Assembly: GCA_018970445.1 (NCBI GenBank)
Contig: JAGWWF010000011.1
Location: 39,259 to 103,258, forward strand
Direction of reading: 5' to 3'
Length of the DNA stretch: 64,000 nt
DNA from: Alphaproteobacteria bacterium
GTDB taxonomy: Bacteria; Pseudomonadota; Alphaproteobacteria; Sphingomonadales; Sphingomonadaceae
Under the pieces are notes generated by a model. The model worked only from the letters and a program-made list of their open reading frames with translations. It was not told the DNA's origin and made no database searches. Positions 43,459 through 52,964 of this stretch are shown piece by piece. The position numbers and the translations under genes are program-made. Each line of letters starts with the position of its first letter. Positions within the stretch are counted from its first letter, which is position 1.

Positions 43459-44340
43459 TCAGGCCGGATCGTCATACAGAAGCGTGATGCTGATCCGCCG
43501 GTTGCGCGGATCGGCGGGATTGTCCTTCACATAGGGATCGGTATCGGCCACGCCCTCGATACGGCGGAAGCGGCTGCCGGTTATGCCGGCCCCCATCAAC
43601 AGGCGGCGGGTGGCATCGGCGCGCGCGGTCGACAGGCTCCAGTTGGATCGGTCGCCCGATCGGGCAAAGCCCAGGGCATCGGTGTGGCCGCGCACGGTCA
43701 ACCGGTTGGGCGTGTCGGCGATGGCCTGCGCCACCGTCTGCACCAGCCGGCCGGCATCCTGGGTGGGGGCCGATGTGCCCAGGCCAAACATGGTGAAATC
43801 GGCGCGTTCGACCAGATCGATGCGCAGGCCATCGCGGGTCTTCACGAATTTCACCTGGCCCTGCAGGCCCTTCAGCGTGGGATCGGCCTCCAGCGTGCGC
43901 CTGATCTTGCCGGCCAGCGTTTCGAATTGCTGCTGCTGCTGCGCCTTGCTGTCGGCCTTGCTGCCGGGCTTGCTGTCGGGCCGGATGTCCTGCGGCGGGC
44001 CGGGGGGGGTGTCGCTGCCGGCGGCGGTGATCGGGCGGCGGCCCTGGCTTTCCGGACGGATGGCGGTGCCATCTTCGGTCACCACCGATCGGCCGCCGAA
44101 AAAGCCGTTGGAACCGCCGCTGGATTGCATCTGCACCACGGTGGGAGTGAAATAATCGGCAATGCCCTTGCGCTGCTGTTCGTTCGTCGCCCCCAGGATC
44201 CACAACAGCATGAAGAACGCCATCATCGCCGTCACGAAATCGGCATAGGCGATCTTCCAGGCGCCGCCATGGTGGCCATGGCCATGGGCCTTCACCTTGC
44301 GGATGATGATTTCGGGTTCGATCAGGCCTTCAGGCTTCAC
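43459..44340 (-). CDS. motB: Flagellar motor stator protein MotB
   Basis: A 293-residue stator subunit. After a short cytoplasmic head there is one membrane span (about 33-50, AYADFVTAMMAFFMLLWIL) containing the essential proton-carrying aspartate in YADFVTAM, then a linker, and an OmpA-like peptidoglycan-binding domain (about 170-290, with VRGHTDALGF and NRRISI). The linker has Lys/Ser-rich and Gln-rich stretches. It starts at a GTG overlapping the motA stop (GTGA), so motA and motB are coupled. Confidence 0.95.
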   Translation of the reverse strand: MKPEGLIEPEIIIRKVKAHGHGHHGGAWKIAYADFVTAMMAFFMLLWILGATNEQQRKGIADYFTPTVVQMQSSGGSNGFFGGRSVVTEDGTAIRPESQGRRPITAAGSDTPPGPPQDIRPDSKPGSKADSKAQQQQQFETLAGKIRRTLEADPTLKGLQGQVKFVKTRDGLRIDLVERADFTMFGLGTSAPTQDAGRLVQTVAQAIADTPNRLTVRGHTDALGFARSGDRSNWSLSTARADATRRLLMGAGITGSRFRRIEGVADTDPYVKDNPADPRNRRISITLLYDDPA

Positions 44341-45203
44341 TTCGCCGTCCTCATGCCGTCAAAGATTTCGCTGAACGTCGGCTGGTGGGTCGGGCTGATC
44401 GCGGTGCGTGCCGCCTCGATCACCAGCGGCTGCGGCTGGCCGCGCAGGGTGGCGATGATCACCCGGCGCACCACCAGATAAATCTCGCTGTCTTCATCGA
44501 TCACCGCCTTCAGCCGGGCCGCCAGCGGGCCAACGATGCCATAGCTCAAGAGCACTCCCAGGAAGGTGCCGACCAGCGCCGAACCCACCATCGCGCCCAG
44601 GATGGCCGGTGGCTTGTCGATGCTGCCCATCGTCTTGATCACGCCCAGCACGGCCGCGACAATGCCCAGCGCCGGCAGCGCGTCCGACATGGTCTGCAAC
44701 CGTTCCACCGGTTTCAGGGCGGCGTGGTGGTGGGTGTCGATATGGGTGTCGATCACCTCTTCCACCGCCATGGGCGACAAGGTGCCGGTGGACACCACCA
44801 GCAGCCTGATCGAATCCGTGACCAGATTGATGAAGAAATGATCGGCGGCGAATTGCGGATATTCGGCAAAGATGCTGGATGATTTCGGGTCTTCGATATG
44901 GGGTTCCACCGCGGTGGGCCCATCGGTGCGGAACAGGCGCATCAGCCGGGCGGTCAGAAAGATGGCGGCGCCATAATCGGCCTTCTTGTATTTGGGCCCC
45001 TTCACCACCTTGCCAAGACCGCCGCCCATCTCCTTGATGCCCTTGATGTCGGTGGCGACCAGCGTGGCGCCGGCCGCCGCCCCGCCGATGATCAGGAATT
45101 CGTGCGGCAGCGCGTGCAGCACCGGCCCCAGGCTGCCGCCGGTGATGGCAAAGCCGCCAAACACCATGACGATCAGCACGACAAGTCCAACGATGGACAG
45201 CAT
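44337..45203 (-). CDS. motA: Flagellar motor stator protein MotA
   Basis: A 288-residue four-span membrane protein that, with MotB, forms the proton-driven stator. It opens MLSIVGLVVLIVMVFGG, has the family-typical HEFLIIGGAA and ALPALGIVAAVLGVIKTMG, and a last span in GSALVGTFLGVLLSYGIVGP. The large cytoplasmic loop (about 65-150) carries the charged residues that contact FliG. It is preceded by a sigma-28-like promoter and lies just after flgL, on the same strand. Confidence 0.96.
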   Translation of the reverse strand: MLSIVGLVVLIVMVFGGFAITGGSLGPVLHALPHEFLIIGGAAAGATLVATDIKGIKEMGGGLGKVVKGPKYKKADYGAAIFLTARLMRLFRTDGPTAVEPHIEDPKSSSIFAEYPQFAADHFFINLVTDSIRLLVVSTGTLSPMAVEEVIDTHIDTHHHAALKPVERLQTMSDALPALGIVAAVLGVIKTMGSIDKPPAILGAMVGSALVGTFLGVLLSYGIVGPLAARLKAVIDEDSEIYLVVRRVIIATLRGQPQPLVIEAARTAISPTHQPTFSEIFDGMRTAK

Positions 45204-45242
45204 GGTTGGGCGGGCCTCCCCCCGGTGATTGCTTCACACCGG

Positions 45243-45269
45243 GTTACGACACCTGCCAAAGCGGATTTA
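45243..45269 (-). promoter_or_regulatory. Candidate sigma-28 promoter of motAB
   Basis: On the minus strand TAAA (45269-45266), a 15-base spacer and GTCGTAAC (45250-45243) have exact FliA spacing; three of the four GCCG core bases match. It lies in the 83-base gap between flgL and motA, which would allow motAB to be expressed with late genes separately from the flg operon. Confidence 0.4.
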
Positions 45270-45286
45270 ATTGCGCCATTCCGGCG

Positions 45287-46258
45287 TTATCGCAGCTGAT
45301 CCCACAGCGACAGGCCCGACACGCGGATGAAACTGGCCTGGGCGGCTTCCAGCACCGTGGTCAACCGGTCCAGCCGGGCGATGGCGGCCACCATGTCGGT
45401 GTCTTCCAGCCGGCTGATGTCGCGCCGCCAGTGCAACTGGGCCGCATCCAGCCGCTGGCCTTCCGCCTCCAGCCGGGCACCGCGGCTGCCCAGCAGAGCC
45501 TGGCCGGCCGCCAGCCGTTCGACATGGCCATCCATGGCCGCAATCGCCTCGTCCATCCCGGCATCGAAGAAGGCCGCCCGCGGCTCCACCAGGCTGGCGG
45601 CCAGATGCGCCAGGCTGTCGAACAGGTTGCGGGCGCGCGGCGGCGGCGGCACGCCCGGATCGGGCGGCGGGGCCAGCGGATCGGGCGGCGGCAGCGGTTG
45701 GTTGAGGCCAAAGGCCTCTGGCCCGCTGATTCCGGCCGGCAGCAGGCGGCCGGCCACCGCCACCTGCGGCGGTGTGCCAAGCCCGGCCCACACGGCCTGG
45801 CCATCGGCATCGGCGGCATAGGCCGGGGCCGCGCCGGCACCGGCAAACAGCGCCTCGCCATCGGGCCCTTGCGCCTGCGCCAGCCCGCGCGCGGCGGCCA
45901 GCAGTTCGCGCACCTCAAGCGCCAGCACCTGGCGGTCGCCGGCGTTCAGCGTGGCATTGCGGCCGGCCAGCGCCAGTTCCTTGGCGCGCGCGGTGATCTC
46001 GGCCAGGCCGGCCAGCGCGGTTTCGCTGGCCACCAGCCGGGCGGCGGCGGCGTCCATCGCGCTGCGCTGCGCCTCGCCGGCGGCATCGGCGCGTTTCAGC
46101 GTGGCGGCGCGGGCAAAGGCGATCGGGTCATCACCCGGCGTGGCGACGCGCCTGCCGGTGCTGATCTGCTGCTGCACCTCGGCCAGTTGCCGGGTCAGCC
46201 CGGTCAGGCGGCGCACGGCGGCATCATGGCCGGCGCGGGCAGACAGCGGCGGGATCAC
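45287..46258 (-). CDS. flgL: Flagellar hook-filament junction protein FlgL
   Basis: A 323-residue protein that links hook and filament. The N-terminal flagellin-like helix (VRRLTGLTRQLAEVQQQISTGRRV) and RVATPGDDPIAFARA are typical of FlgL, as is the C-terminal helix. It starts at a GTG overlapping the flgK stop (GTGA) and is the last gene of the flgB-L operon. A Pro-rich segment near the middle (about residues 185-205) is unusual for the family. Confidence 0.92.
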   Translation of the reverse strand: MIPPLSARAGHDAAVRRLTGLTRQLAEVQQQISTGRRVATPGDDPIAFARAATLKRADAAGEAQRSAMDAAAARLVASETALAGLAEITARAKELALAGRNATLNAGDRQVLALEVRELLAAARGLAQAQGPDGEALFAGAGAAPAYAADADGQAVWAGLGTPPQVAVAGRLLPAGISGPEAFGLNQPLPPPDPLAPPPDPGVPPPPRARNLFDSLAHLAASLVEPRAAFFDAGMDEAIAAMDGHVERLAAGQALLGSRGARLEAEGQRLDAAQLHWRRDISRLEDTDMVAAIARLDRLTTVLEAAQASFIRVSGLSLWDQLR

Positions 46259-48123
46259 CGGGCCAGACCCAAAATCTGATCCAGCAGATCGCGCGCCACG
46301 CCGATCACCTGGGCATTGGCGCGATAGGCGGCCTGCAACCGTGTCAGTTCGGCGGCTTCGCGTTCCAGATCAACGCCCGACACCGCATCATTGGCGCGGG
46401 CCGTGTCCTCCTTCAGCGCCGCGGCTGCGCCTTCCAGCCGGCGCGTGTCGGCCACGCGGCTGCCGATGCCGGCCAGTTCGGCATCCTGCTGGGCCTCCAG
46501 CGTGCCGTTCGGCCCCGGCTGGGCGCGGCGGACCGCCAGTGCCAGGGCGTTGCGATTGTCCTGCGCGGCCGGCGGGGTGGGGGCAATGCGGAAGATCGTG
46601 CCCTCGGCCGCTGCCGGCACCGTGAAGCGCACCCCCGGCCCTTCGATCAGGCTGCCGGTGGCCGGCACCGTGGCCAGCAGGGTGACGCCGCCGGCATCAC
46701 GCACCTCGGCCAGACCGCCGGCGATGACGCTGATCCGCCAGGGCGGCGGCGTGGCATTGCCGCCGGGCAGGGCCAGCGCCGTGACATCGTCGCTGATCGT
46801 GGGCAGGCTGGTGGCAGTGGGTGGGCCATCCACCTGCCAGCGCCCGGCTGCCGCCACCTGCGCCGGCACCAGCGCCCGCAGGCGCAGGCCCTGCGCGCCG
46901 CCAAGGGGCTGCATGGTCCATTGATCACCCGCCACCGCGCCGGCGCCGATCGTGACCGTCAGGCCATCCAGCAGCAGCGGCCCCGGCCCGGCCACGCTGG
47001 CGCTGCCATCGCCGCGCGCGAGGGTGAAACCGGCGGCTTCGGCGATCAGGCGATATCCGGATGGATCGGGCACCGCGTCATCGGCCAGCACCACATCCAC
47101 CGGCGCATTGCCGGCATTGGCCCTGCCCACGCTGGTGCGCACGCCGATCGTGGCCAAAAGCGGCCGGCCGGGCTGGCCGGCGGCATCGATGCCCTGGCCG
47201 TGCCAATCATTGATCAGGCTGGCAAACTGGCTGGCCTGGCCATCCAGCGCGGCGCGCGCCCGCATGATCTCGCCGCTTGCCTCCAGCAGGCCGGCCAGCC
47301 GGCCAGACGCGGGCAGGCGCAGCGGTTGCGGATCAAATTCGGGGTTGAGCAGGATTGTCTGGCCATCGGGCGCAACGCCGATGCGCGCCGCAGTGCCGGC
47401 GTCGGGCACGATGGTCACGGCCGAAGGGCCGGTGCCCAGCTTCACCGTCACCACGCCGCGCCGGCCTTCGCTGATGCTGATCCGCACCTCGTCGGCCAGA
47501 TCGCGCAGCAACCGGTCGCGATTGTCCATCAGGCCGTTGGCGGCGGTGTCGCCTTCGGCGCCGCGCCGCAACTGCTCGTTCACCTGGGCCAGCGTGGCGG
47601 CCAGATCATTCACCCGCCGCGCGCTCAGGGCCGCTTCGGCGCGAACATCCTGTTCCAGCGCCTCAAGATCGCCCCCCAGGCCATTGAAACCGCTGGCCAC
47701 ATCATCCGCCGCATTCAGGAACGCCGCCCGCGCCGCACCCTGGGTGGGGGCCGCGGCCAGCGCCGTGCCGGCATCGAAGAACGCCCCCAGCCGCTGCGCC
47801 ACGCCCGCCGTGGCAGACAGGGATTCCAGCCGTTCCAGCCGTTCCAGCCGCGCCGCCAGCCGGGATTGGTCGCCGCTGGCGATGCGTGCCGCATTGGCCA
47901 TCAGCGCATCGGTATCGCGCACCACGCCGGCGGTGCGCACGCCCGCGCCCGACAGGCTGGCGCGTTCCAGCGGGCCGCCGCGCCCGGCCGGCTGGGTGGC
48001 CAGCACCGCGCGCCGCCGCACGAAACCCGGCGTGTCGGCATTGGCGACATTGTCACCGGTGGCGTTCAGCGCGTTCTGAAAGGCCAGAACGCCCGATCGC
48101 CCCAGCGCCAGCAGATCCATCAT
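46255..48123 (-). CDS. flgK: Flagellar hook-associated protein FlgK
   Basis: A 622-residue hook-filament junction protein. The N-terminus has the rod/hook signature (ALNATGDNVANADTPGFVRRR), the middle is variable, and the C-terminus (VDLEREAAELTRLQAAYRANAQVI) is the conserved helical end shared by FlgK and FlgE. It overlaps flgJ and flgL by four bases at each end. Length is at the upper end of the family range. Confidence 0.95.
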   Translation of the reverse strand: MMDLLALGRSGVLAFQNALNATGDNVANADTPGFVRRRAVLATQPAGRGGPLERASLSGAGVRTAGVVRDTDALMANAARIASGDQSRLAARLERLERLESLSATAGVAQRLGAFFDAGTALAAAPTQGAARAAFLNAADDVASGFNGLGGDLEALEQDVRAEAALSARRVNDLAATLAQVNEQLRRGAEGDTAANGLMDNRDRLLRDLADEVRISISEGRRGVVTVKLGTGPSAVTIVPDAGTAARIGVAPDGQTILLNPEFDPQPLRLPASGRLAGLLEASGEIMRARAALDGQASQFASLINDWHGQGIDAAGQPGRPLLATIGVRTSVGRANAGNAPVDVVLADDAVPDPSGYRLIAEAAGFTLARGDGSASVAGPGPLLLDGLTVTIGAGAVAGDQWTMQPLGGAQGLRLRALVPAQVAAAGRWQVDGPPTATSLPTISDDVTALALPGGNATPPPWRISVIAGGLAEVRDAGGVTLLATVPATGSLIEGPGVRFTVPAAAEGTIFRIAPTPPAAQDNRNALALAVRRAQPGPNGTLEAQQDAELAGIGSRVADTRRLEGAAAALKEDTARANDAVSGVDLEREAAELTRLQAAYRANAQVIGVARDLLDQILGLAR

Positions 48124-48401
48124 GGCCGCACACCCCCGGCACCGGTCTTGGCAAACAGCTGCGCCAGCCCCAGCGGCGCGGCCCCGGCGATGACGCGGCC
48201 CTGCTGTTCATCGATCAGATCGCGCATCTGATCATTGCCGCCCATCAGATCATCGCCCAGTCTTGCGCTGCGCGCCGTTTTCAGCAGCCGGGTGACCAGC
48301 AGCGCCTCGAAATCGCTGGCGGCCTTGGCGCGCGCCTTCGCCTCGGCCGCCGGGGCCGGGCGCTGGCCGGGCTGCACCAGGGCAGGGGGGCTGATCTGCA
48401 T
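48120..48401 (-). CDS. flgJ: Rod-binding protein (FlgJ N-terminal domain only)
   Basis: A 93-residue protein equal to the rod-binding half of enteric FlgJ, with SDFEALLVTRLLKTARSARL and QMRDLIDEQQGRVIA as family features. The peptidoglycan-hydrolase half is missing; a separate lytic transglycosylase gene at 55462 probably supplies that activity, as in other alphaproteobacteria. It overlaps flgI by one base and flgK by four. Confidence 0.9.
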   Translation of the reverse strand: MQISPPALVQPGQRPAPAAEAKARAKAASDFEALLVTRLLKTARSARLGDDLMGGNDQMRDLIDEQQGRVIAGAAPLGLAQLFAKTGAGGVRP

Positions 48402-49489
48402 CAGATCACCACCAGTTCGGCGCGCAGCGCGCCGGCGGCCTTGAGCGCTTCCAATATGGCCACCAGATCGCCCGGCGCCGCGCCCAGCGCGTTGACGGCA
48501 TCCACAATGTCCGCCAGCCGCGCGCCCGGCGCAAACAGGTTCATGCGGGCGTTGGTTTCGCCGGCCTCCACATTGGATTGCTGGGTCACCACCGTCTGGC
48601 CGCGCCCGAAGGGATTGGGCTGGCTGGCCTGCTGGTTTTCCGTCACTCGCACCACCAGGCTGCCATGGGCAACGGCGGCGGGCAGGATGCGCACTTCGCC
48701 CGATATCACCACCGTGCCGGTGCGGGCGTTGACGATCACCCGCGCCGGCGGCGGCGCCAGCGTGATGTTCAGCCCTTCGATCGTGCTGGCCATGGCGATG
48801 CGGCGTTCGGCCTGGTCCGGCGCGTTCAGCGCCACGCGCACGCCATCTTCGGCACGGGCGACGATGCCGCCATAGTGCCGATTGATCGCCGCCACCACCG
48901 CGCTGGCGGCGGAGAAATCCGGCTCGTTCAGATCAAGATACATCGGCCCCTTTTCGGCAAAGGGCGATGGCACGATGCGTTCCACGCTGGCCCCGCCCGG
49001 CACGCGGCCGCTGGTGGGGGTGCCGGCCACGATGCGGCTGCCGTCGCGGCCTTCGGCCCCGAAACCGCCCACCGCCAGGCTCCCTTGCGCCAGCGCATAA
49101 ATCTCGCCATCCGGCCCCTGCATCGCCGTCAGCAGCAGGGTGCCACCCCGCAGGGATTTGGCCTGGCCCAGCGCCGAAACGGTCACATCCAGCCGCTGGC
49201 CGGGCTTGGCAAAGGCCGGCAGCTCGGCCGTCACCATCACGGCGGCGGCGTTGCGCAACTGCGGGTTCACCCCCGGCGGCAATTGCACGCCCAGCCGGGT
49301 GGCGGCGGATTTGAGCGACTGGATGGTGAATTCCAGATTCTGGTCGCCGCTGCCGGTCAGGCCCACCACGATGCCATAACCGGTCAGCGCGTTGGCGCGC
49401 ACGCCGGCAAAGCGGGCGATGTCCTTCACCCGTTCGGCTTGCGCCGCAACCGGCGCCAGCAGCAACAGCAAGGCCAGAACCGCGCGCAT
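48401..49489 (-). CDS. flgI: Flagellar P-ring protein FlgI
   Basis: A 362-residue periplasmic protein that forms the P ring around the rod. It has a signal peptide (about residues 1-18), then VKDIARFAGVRANALTGYGIVVGLTGSGD and late VVTQQSNVEAGETNARMNLF and ALGAAPGDLVAILEALKAAGAL, all family-typical. The length is normal. The stop and start codons overlap those of the neighbours by one base. Confidence 0.96.
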   Translation of the reverse strand: MRAVLALLLLLAPVAAQAERVKDIARFAGVRANALTGYGIVVGLTGSGDQNLEFTIQSLKSAATRLGVQLPPGVNPQLRNAAAVMVTAELPAFAKPGQRLDVTVSALGQAKSLRGGTLLLTAMQGPDGEIYALAQGSLAVGGFGAEGRDGSRIVAGTPTSGRVPGGASVERIVPSPFAEKGPMYLDLNEPDFSAASAVVAAINRHYGGIVARAEDGVRVALNAPDQAERRIAMASTIEGLNITLAPPPARVIVNARTGTVVISGEVRILPAAVAHGSLVVRVTENQQASQPNPFGRGQTVVTQQSNVEAGETNARMNLFAPGARLADIVDAVNALGAAPGDLVAILEALKAAGALRAELVVI

Positions 49490-50109
49490 CAGAAGGGGGA
49501 GATTTTCGCGAAAAAGCGCGCCAGCCAGCCCTGGCGGCTGTTGTCGGCCACCTGGCCGGTGCCGCCAAAGCGGATGCGGGCGTCGGCGACGCGGGTGGAC
49601 GGCACGCTGTTGTCGAAATCCAGATCTTCGGCGCGGATATAGCCGGTCAATTGCAGATGCTCTTCACCCCGGTTCAGCATCAACCGTTTTTCGCCGGCAA
49701 TGCGCAGCACCCCGCCGGGCAGCACTTCGGCCACCGTGACGGTGATCGCGCCGTTCAGTTCGTTGCGCTGTTCGGCGCTGCCCGCCCCGCTGAAGCCCTG
49801 GTTGCTGCCGGCCTGCAACGCGGCCTGTGGCACCCGGCTGAACGGAAAGAATTGCGGCAGGCGAAAATCCGTGTCGCTTTCGCGGGCGGAGTCGGCGCTG
49901 GCCGATTTGCTGGCGGTGGTGCGTTCCACCAGCCGGATCGTCACCAGATCGCCCACGCGGCGCGCGCGCCGATCGGTCACCAGGCCAACGAAATGATGCG
50001 GGCTGAACAGGCTGCCGGTGGGCGGTTCGGCCGGCGGAATCGCCGGCGGCAGCGTGGGGGTGATCACCGCCACCCGCGCCGCCAGCAGCAGCAGCGCCAG
50101 ATCAGACAT
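49489..50109 (-). CDS. flgH: Flagellar L-ring protein FlgH without lipobox
   Basis: A 206-residue protein of the L-ring family: GSLFSPHHFVGLVTDRRARRVGDLVTI, TASKSASADS, LNGAITVTVAEVLPGGVLRIAGEKRL and the late TGYIRAEDLDFDNSVPSTRVADARI. Most FlgH proteins are lipoproteins with a Cys at the lipobox; here the short hydrophobic N-terminus (SDLALLLLAARVAV) has none, and the whole mature sequence lacks Cys. The ATG at 50109 overlaps the flgG end by eight bases; a longer frame (to 50145) adds a Cys but not in a lipobox. It must anchor in another way, or the start is elsewhere. Confidence 0.9.
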   Translation of the reverse strand: MSDLALLLLAARVAVITPTLPPAIPPAEPPTGSLFSPHHFVGLVTDRRARRVGDLVTIRLVERTTASKSASADSARESDTDFRLPQFFPFSRVPQAALQAGSNQGFSGAGSAEQRNELNGAITVTVAEVLPGGVLRIAGEKRLMLNRGEEHLQLTGYIRAEDLDFDNSVPSTRVADARIRFGGTGQVADNSRQGWLARFFAKISPF

Positions 50110-50887
50110 TCTGCACCACATAACGGCCCATTTCATCGGCCGCATTGATCACCTTGGCGTTGATCTCATAGGCGCGCTGGGTTTCGATCATCTCCACCAG
50201 TTCCTGCACGGTGGACACATTCGATCCTTCCAGCATGCCCTGGCGGATCTGGCCCATGCCGGCCAGCCCGGCCACGCCCAGCGTGGGCGGGCCGGAACCG
50301 GCGGTTTCGCGATACAGATTGTCACCAATCGGCATCAGCCCGGCCGGGTTGAGGAAACGGGTGAGCTGCAACTGACCCACTTCCACCGGCGCGGCCTGGC
50401 CGGGCAGGCTGGCCGTGACTATGCCATCGGGGGAAATCACCACCTGGGATGCGCCATCGGGGATCACCAGCGGCTGCGCCAGCCGCAGGCCGGATGCGGT
50501 GACGATCTCGCCGGTGGCCGAAAGCTTGAAGCCGCCATCGCGGGTGAAACCCTGGGTGCCATCGGGCAACTGGATGGCAAAGAAGCCGGCGCCATCAATG
50601 GCCAGATCCAGGGCATTGTCGGTGGTGATCATGTTGCCTTGCGTGTGGATGCGTTCGGTGCCGGCGATGCGCACGCCGGTGCCGGTGCCCAGGCCGGTGG
50701 CATATTGGGTATCGGCGCCGCTGGCGGCACCGGGATTGCGATCATCCTGATACATCAGCGCGGCAAAATTGGCGCGGTCGCGCTTGAACCCGTTGGTGGA
50801 GACGTTGGCCAGATTGTTCGAAATCGTCTTCATGCGGTGATCAAGCGCATCCAGCCCCGATCGCGCGATCTGCAATGCCGTGGTCAT
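50102..50887 (-). CDS. flgG: Flagellar distal rod protein FlgG
   Basis: A 261-residue axial protein of the rod. The N-terminus has the rod/hook signature ISNNLANVSTNGFKRDRANF, and the C-terminal VQELVEMIETQRAYEINAKVI is characteristic of FlgG. The length is standard. It lies between flgF and flgH in the flg operon. Confidence 0.96.
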   Translation of the reverse strand: MTTALQIARSGLDALDHRMKTISNNLANVSTNGFKRDRANFAALMYQDDRNPGAASGADTQYATGLGTGTGVRIAGTERIHTQGNMITTDNALDLAIDGAGFFAIQLPDGTQGFTRDGGFKLSATGEIVTASGLRLAQPLVIPDGASQVVISPDGIVTASLPGQAAPVEVGQLQLTRFLNPAGLMPIGDNLYRETAGSGPPTLGVAGLAGMGQIRQGMLEGSNVSTVQELVEMIETQRAYEINAKVINAADEMGRYVVQNV

Positions 50888-50898
50888 GCCGCCGTTCC

Positions 50899-51657
50899 TT
50901 ATCCGTTCAGGCCCATCAATCGGGCCCCCTGTTCATCCATCTCGCCGAGCAGCTTGATCAGCCGGGCATTCACCTCGAATCCGCGCTGTTCTTCCACCAG
51001 TTGCACCAGCGCTTCGGCCGCGGTGAGATTGGCGCCTTCCAGCGCGCCGGTTTCCACCACGGCAGCAGGATCGGCCGGCAGCGCGTCGGGCGGCAGGAAC
51101 AGGCCATCCCCGGCCTTGTCGCGGCTGGCCAGGCTGCTGCCGTCCACCAGCTTCAGCCGGCCCAATATCTGCGGGCCATCAGCGCCCTGCACCGATACCG
51201 TGCCGTCGCGGCCGATCACCGGCTGGGTACCGGGCGGCACCGAAATCGGCGCACCGGCGGCGTTCACCACCACCCGGCCATCGCCATTGGCCAGCACGCC
51301 CGCGCTGTTGACCATCAGATCGCCGCGCCGGCTATAGGCTTCGCGCACCTCGCCGCCGATCACCGGGCCCTGCACCGCCAGCCAGTGCCGCGCCGACAGG
51401 GCGATATCCAGTTCGCGGCTCGTCGCTGCGATCTTGCCGGGCTGTTGCGGCGTGGCCAGGCTGGGCGAACCCACCTGCGCGCGCGCCCCCCACGCCCCGT
51501 CGGCCGCCGCGCGCGCGGCCAGATAGCGGCCTTCCTGCGCCACCACATCGCGGCGAAAGCCCGGCACCTGGGCGTTGGCCAGATTGTTGGCCGTGACCAG
51601 GCTTTCGCGCGCGCGGGCCGAAAGCCCGGTAAGCGCGGTGTAGATGGCGCGATCCAT
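50899..51657 (-). CDS. flgF: Flagellar proximal rod protein FlgF
   Basis: A 252-residue axial rod protein with the N-terminal MDRAIYTALTGLSARARESL and a NNLANAQVPGFRRDV signature, and a C-terminal AEALVQLVEEQRGFEVNARL. It sits eleven bases upstream of flgG and eleven bases after flgE, consistent with one operon. Confidence 0.94.
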   Translation of the reverse strand: MDRAIYTALTGLSARARESLVTANNLANAQVPGFRRDVVAQEGRYLAARAAADGAWGARAQVGSPSLATPQQPGKIAATSRELDIALSARHWLAVQGPVIGGEVREAYSRRGDLMVNSAGVLANGDGRVVVNAAGAPISVPPGTQPVIGRDGTVSVQGADGPQILGRLKLVDGSSLASRDKAGDGLFLPPDALPADPAAVVETGALEGANLTAAEALVQLVEEQRGFEVNARLIKLLGEMDEQGARLMGLNG

Positions 51658-51668
51658 CGTTCAGCCGA

Positions 51669-52961
51669 TCAGGTGCGGATGTTGATGATGGTCTGCATCG
51701 TCTGGTTGTCGGTTTCGATGGCCTTGGATGATGCCTGGAAATTGCGCTGCGCCGCGATCAGATTGACCAGCTCGGTGGTCAGATCGACGTTCGATCGTTC
51801 CAGAGAGCCGGACACCAGCGCGCCGATGCCGTTCTGGCCAGCCTCGCCGGTGATGGGGTCGCCGGCTTCGGGGGTGCCGACATAATGGGCATCGCCCACC
51901 TGTTTCAGCCCCTGCGGATTGGAAAATGTTGCCAGCGCCACCTTGCCCATGATCTGTTTCTGCCCATTGGAATAGCCGATGCTGACAGCACCATCGCTGC
52001 CCAGCGAAATGGCCTCCAGCTGGCCGGCGGCAAACCCGTCCTGTTCCTTGGCCTCCACGGCAAACGGGCCGGCAATCTGGGCCGTCAAATTGCCGTGATC
52101 GATGGTGATCGACAGCGGATCGCCGCCGCGCGGCGGCGGCAAGATATCAAAGGTGAACGGCGTGGTCGGGCTGGTCAGCACACCGCTGGCATTGAACACC
52201 AGGGGAATGCCGGGCGTTCCGGCCACGCTCAATTCCTGCTCGCCCACAAACAACCGCGCGGTCCAGCGATGGGTGGGATCGCCCGCCGTCGGCACGGCAT
52301 CCTTCACGTAATAGATGGTGGCGGCCAGCGGATTTCCCAATGAATCGAAAATCGTGCTGGAAGTGCTGTGATTGTAGGTGGCGGGGTTCTTGGCATCGAA
52401 CACGTAAGGGTTGGCCGGTGTATACACGGGCTTGTCGCGGATGATTTCCGCATCGGCCGGCAGGCTGACCGAAATGCCGATCCGTGACGTGGCGCGGGGC
52501 TCCCCCGACAACAGCGGAATTTTCGCCGGGATGGTGCTGGCCAGATCGCTGGCGCGCAGGCTGCCATCGCTGCTGGTGGGGAACAACTGCAACTGCCGGC
52601 CCAGATCATCCACCAGAAACCGATCGGCTGTCACCTTGAAACTGCCGTTTCGTGTGTAGCTGATCGACCCGCTCAACGGGTTTTTCACGATGAAGAAGCC
52701 TTGCCCGCTGATCGCAAGATCGGTGGCCGAGCTGGAGGTTTCCAGCGCACCCTGGCCAAACTGCATCAGCACGCCCTGCACCTTGGTGCCGGAGCCCACC
52801 AGCCGCGACGGGTTCTGCTTGGGGCTGGTGGAGATGATGTCGCCAAAGCTGACGCGGCTGCGCTTGAAGCCGGTGGTGCCCACGTTGGCGATATTGTTGG
52901 CGATGGTGGCCAGTTCCGTCTGTGCCCCGTTCAGGCCGGTCAGCGCGGTATAGAAAGCCAT
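51669..52961 (-). CDS. flgE: Flagellar hook protein FlgE
   Basis: A 430-residue hook subunit. The N-terminal signature is ANNIANVGTTGFKRSRVSFGD, then DLAISGQGFFIVKNP, and the C-terminus is TTELVNLIAAQRNFQASSKAIE. The middle contains the variable D2 region. An AGGAG site (minus strand, about 52976) precedes the ATG. It is directly downstream of the short flgD, which is needed to cap the growing hook. Confidence 0.96.
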   Translation of the reverse strand: MAFYTALTGLNGAQTELATIANNIANVGTTGFKRSRVSFGDIISTSPKQNPSRLVGSGTKVQGVLMQFGQGALETSSSATDLAISGQGFFIVKNPLSGSISYTRNGSFKVTADRFLVDDLGRQLQLFPTSSDGSLRASDLASTIPAKIPLLSGEPRATSRIGISVSLPADAEIIRDKPVYTPANPYVFDAKNPATYNHSTSSTIFDSLGNPLAATIYYVKDAVPTAGDPTHRWTARLFVGEQELSVAGTPGIPLVFNASGVLTSPTTPFTFDILPPPRGGDPLSITIDHGNLTAQIAGPFAVEAKEQDGFAAGQLEAISLGSDGAVSIGYSNGQKQIMGKVALATFSNPQGLKQVGDAHYVGTPEAGDPITGEAGQNGIGALVSGSLERSNVDLTTELVNLIAAQRNFQASSKAIETDNQTMQTIINIRT

Positions 52962-52964
52962 GGA

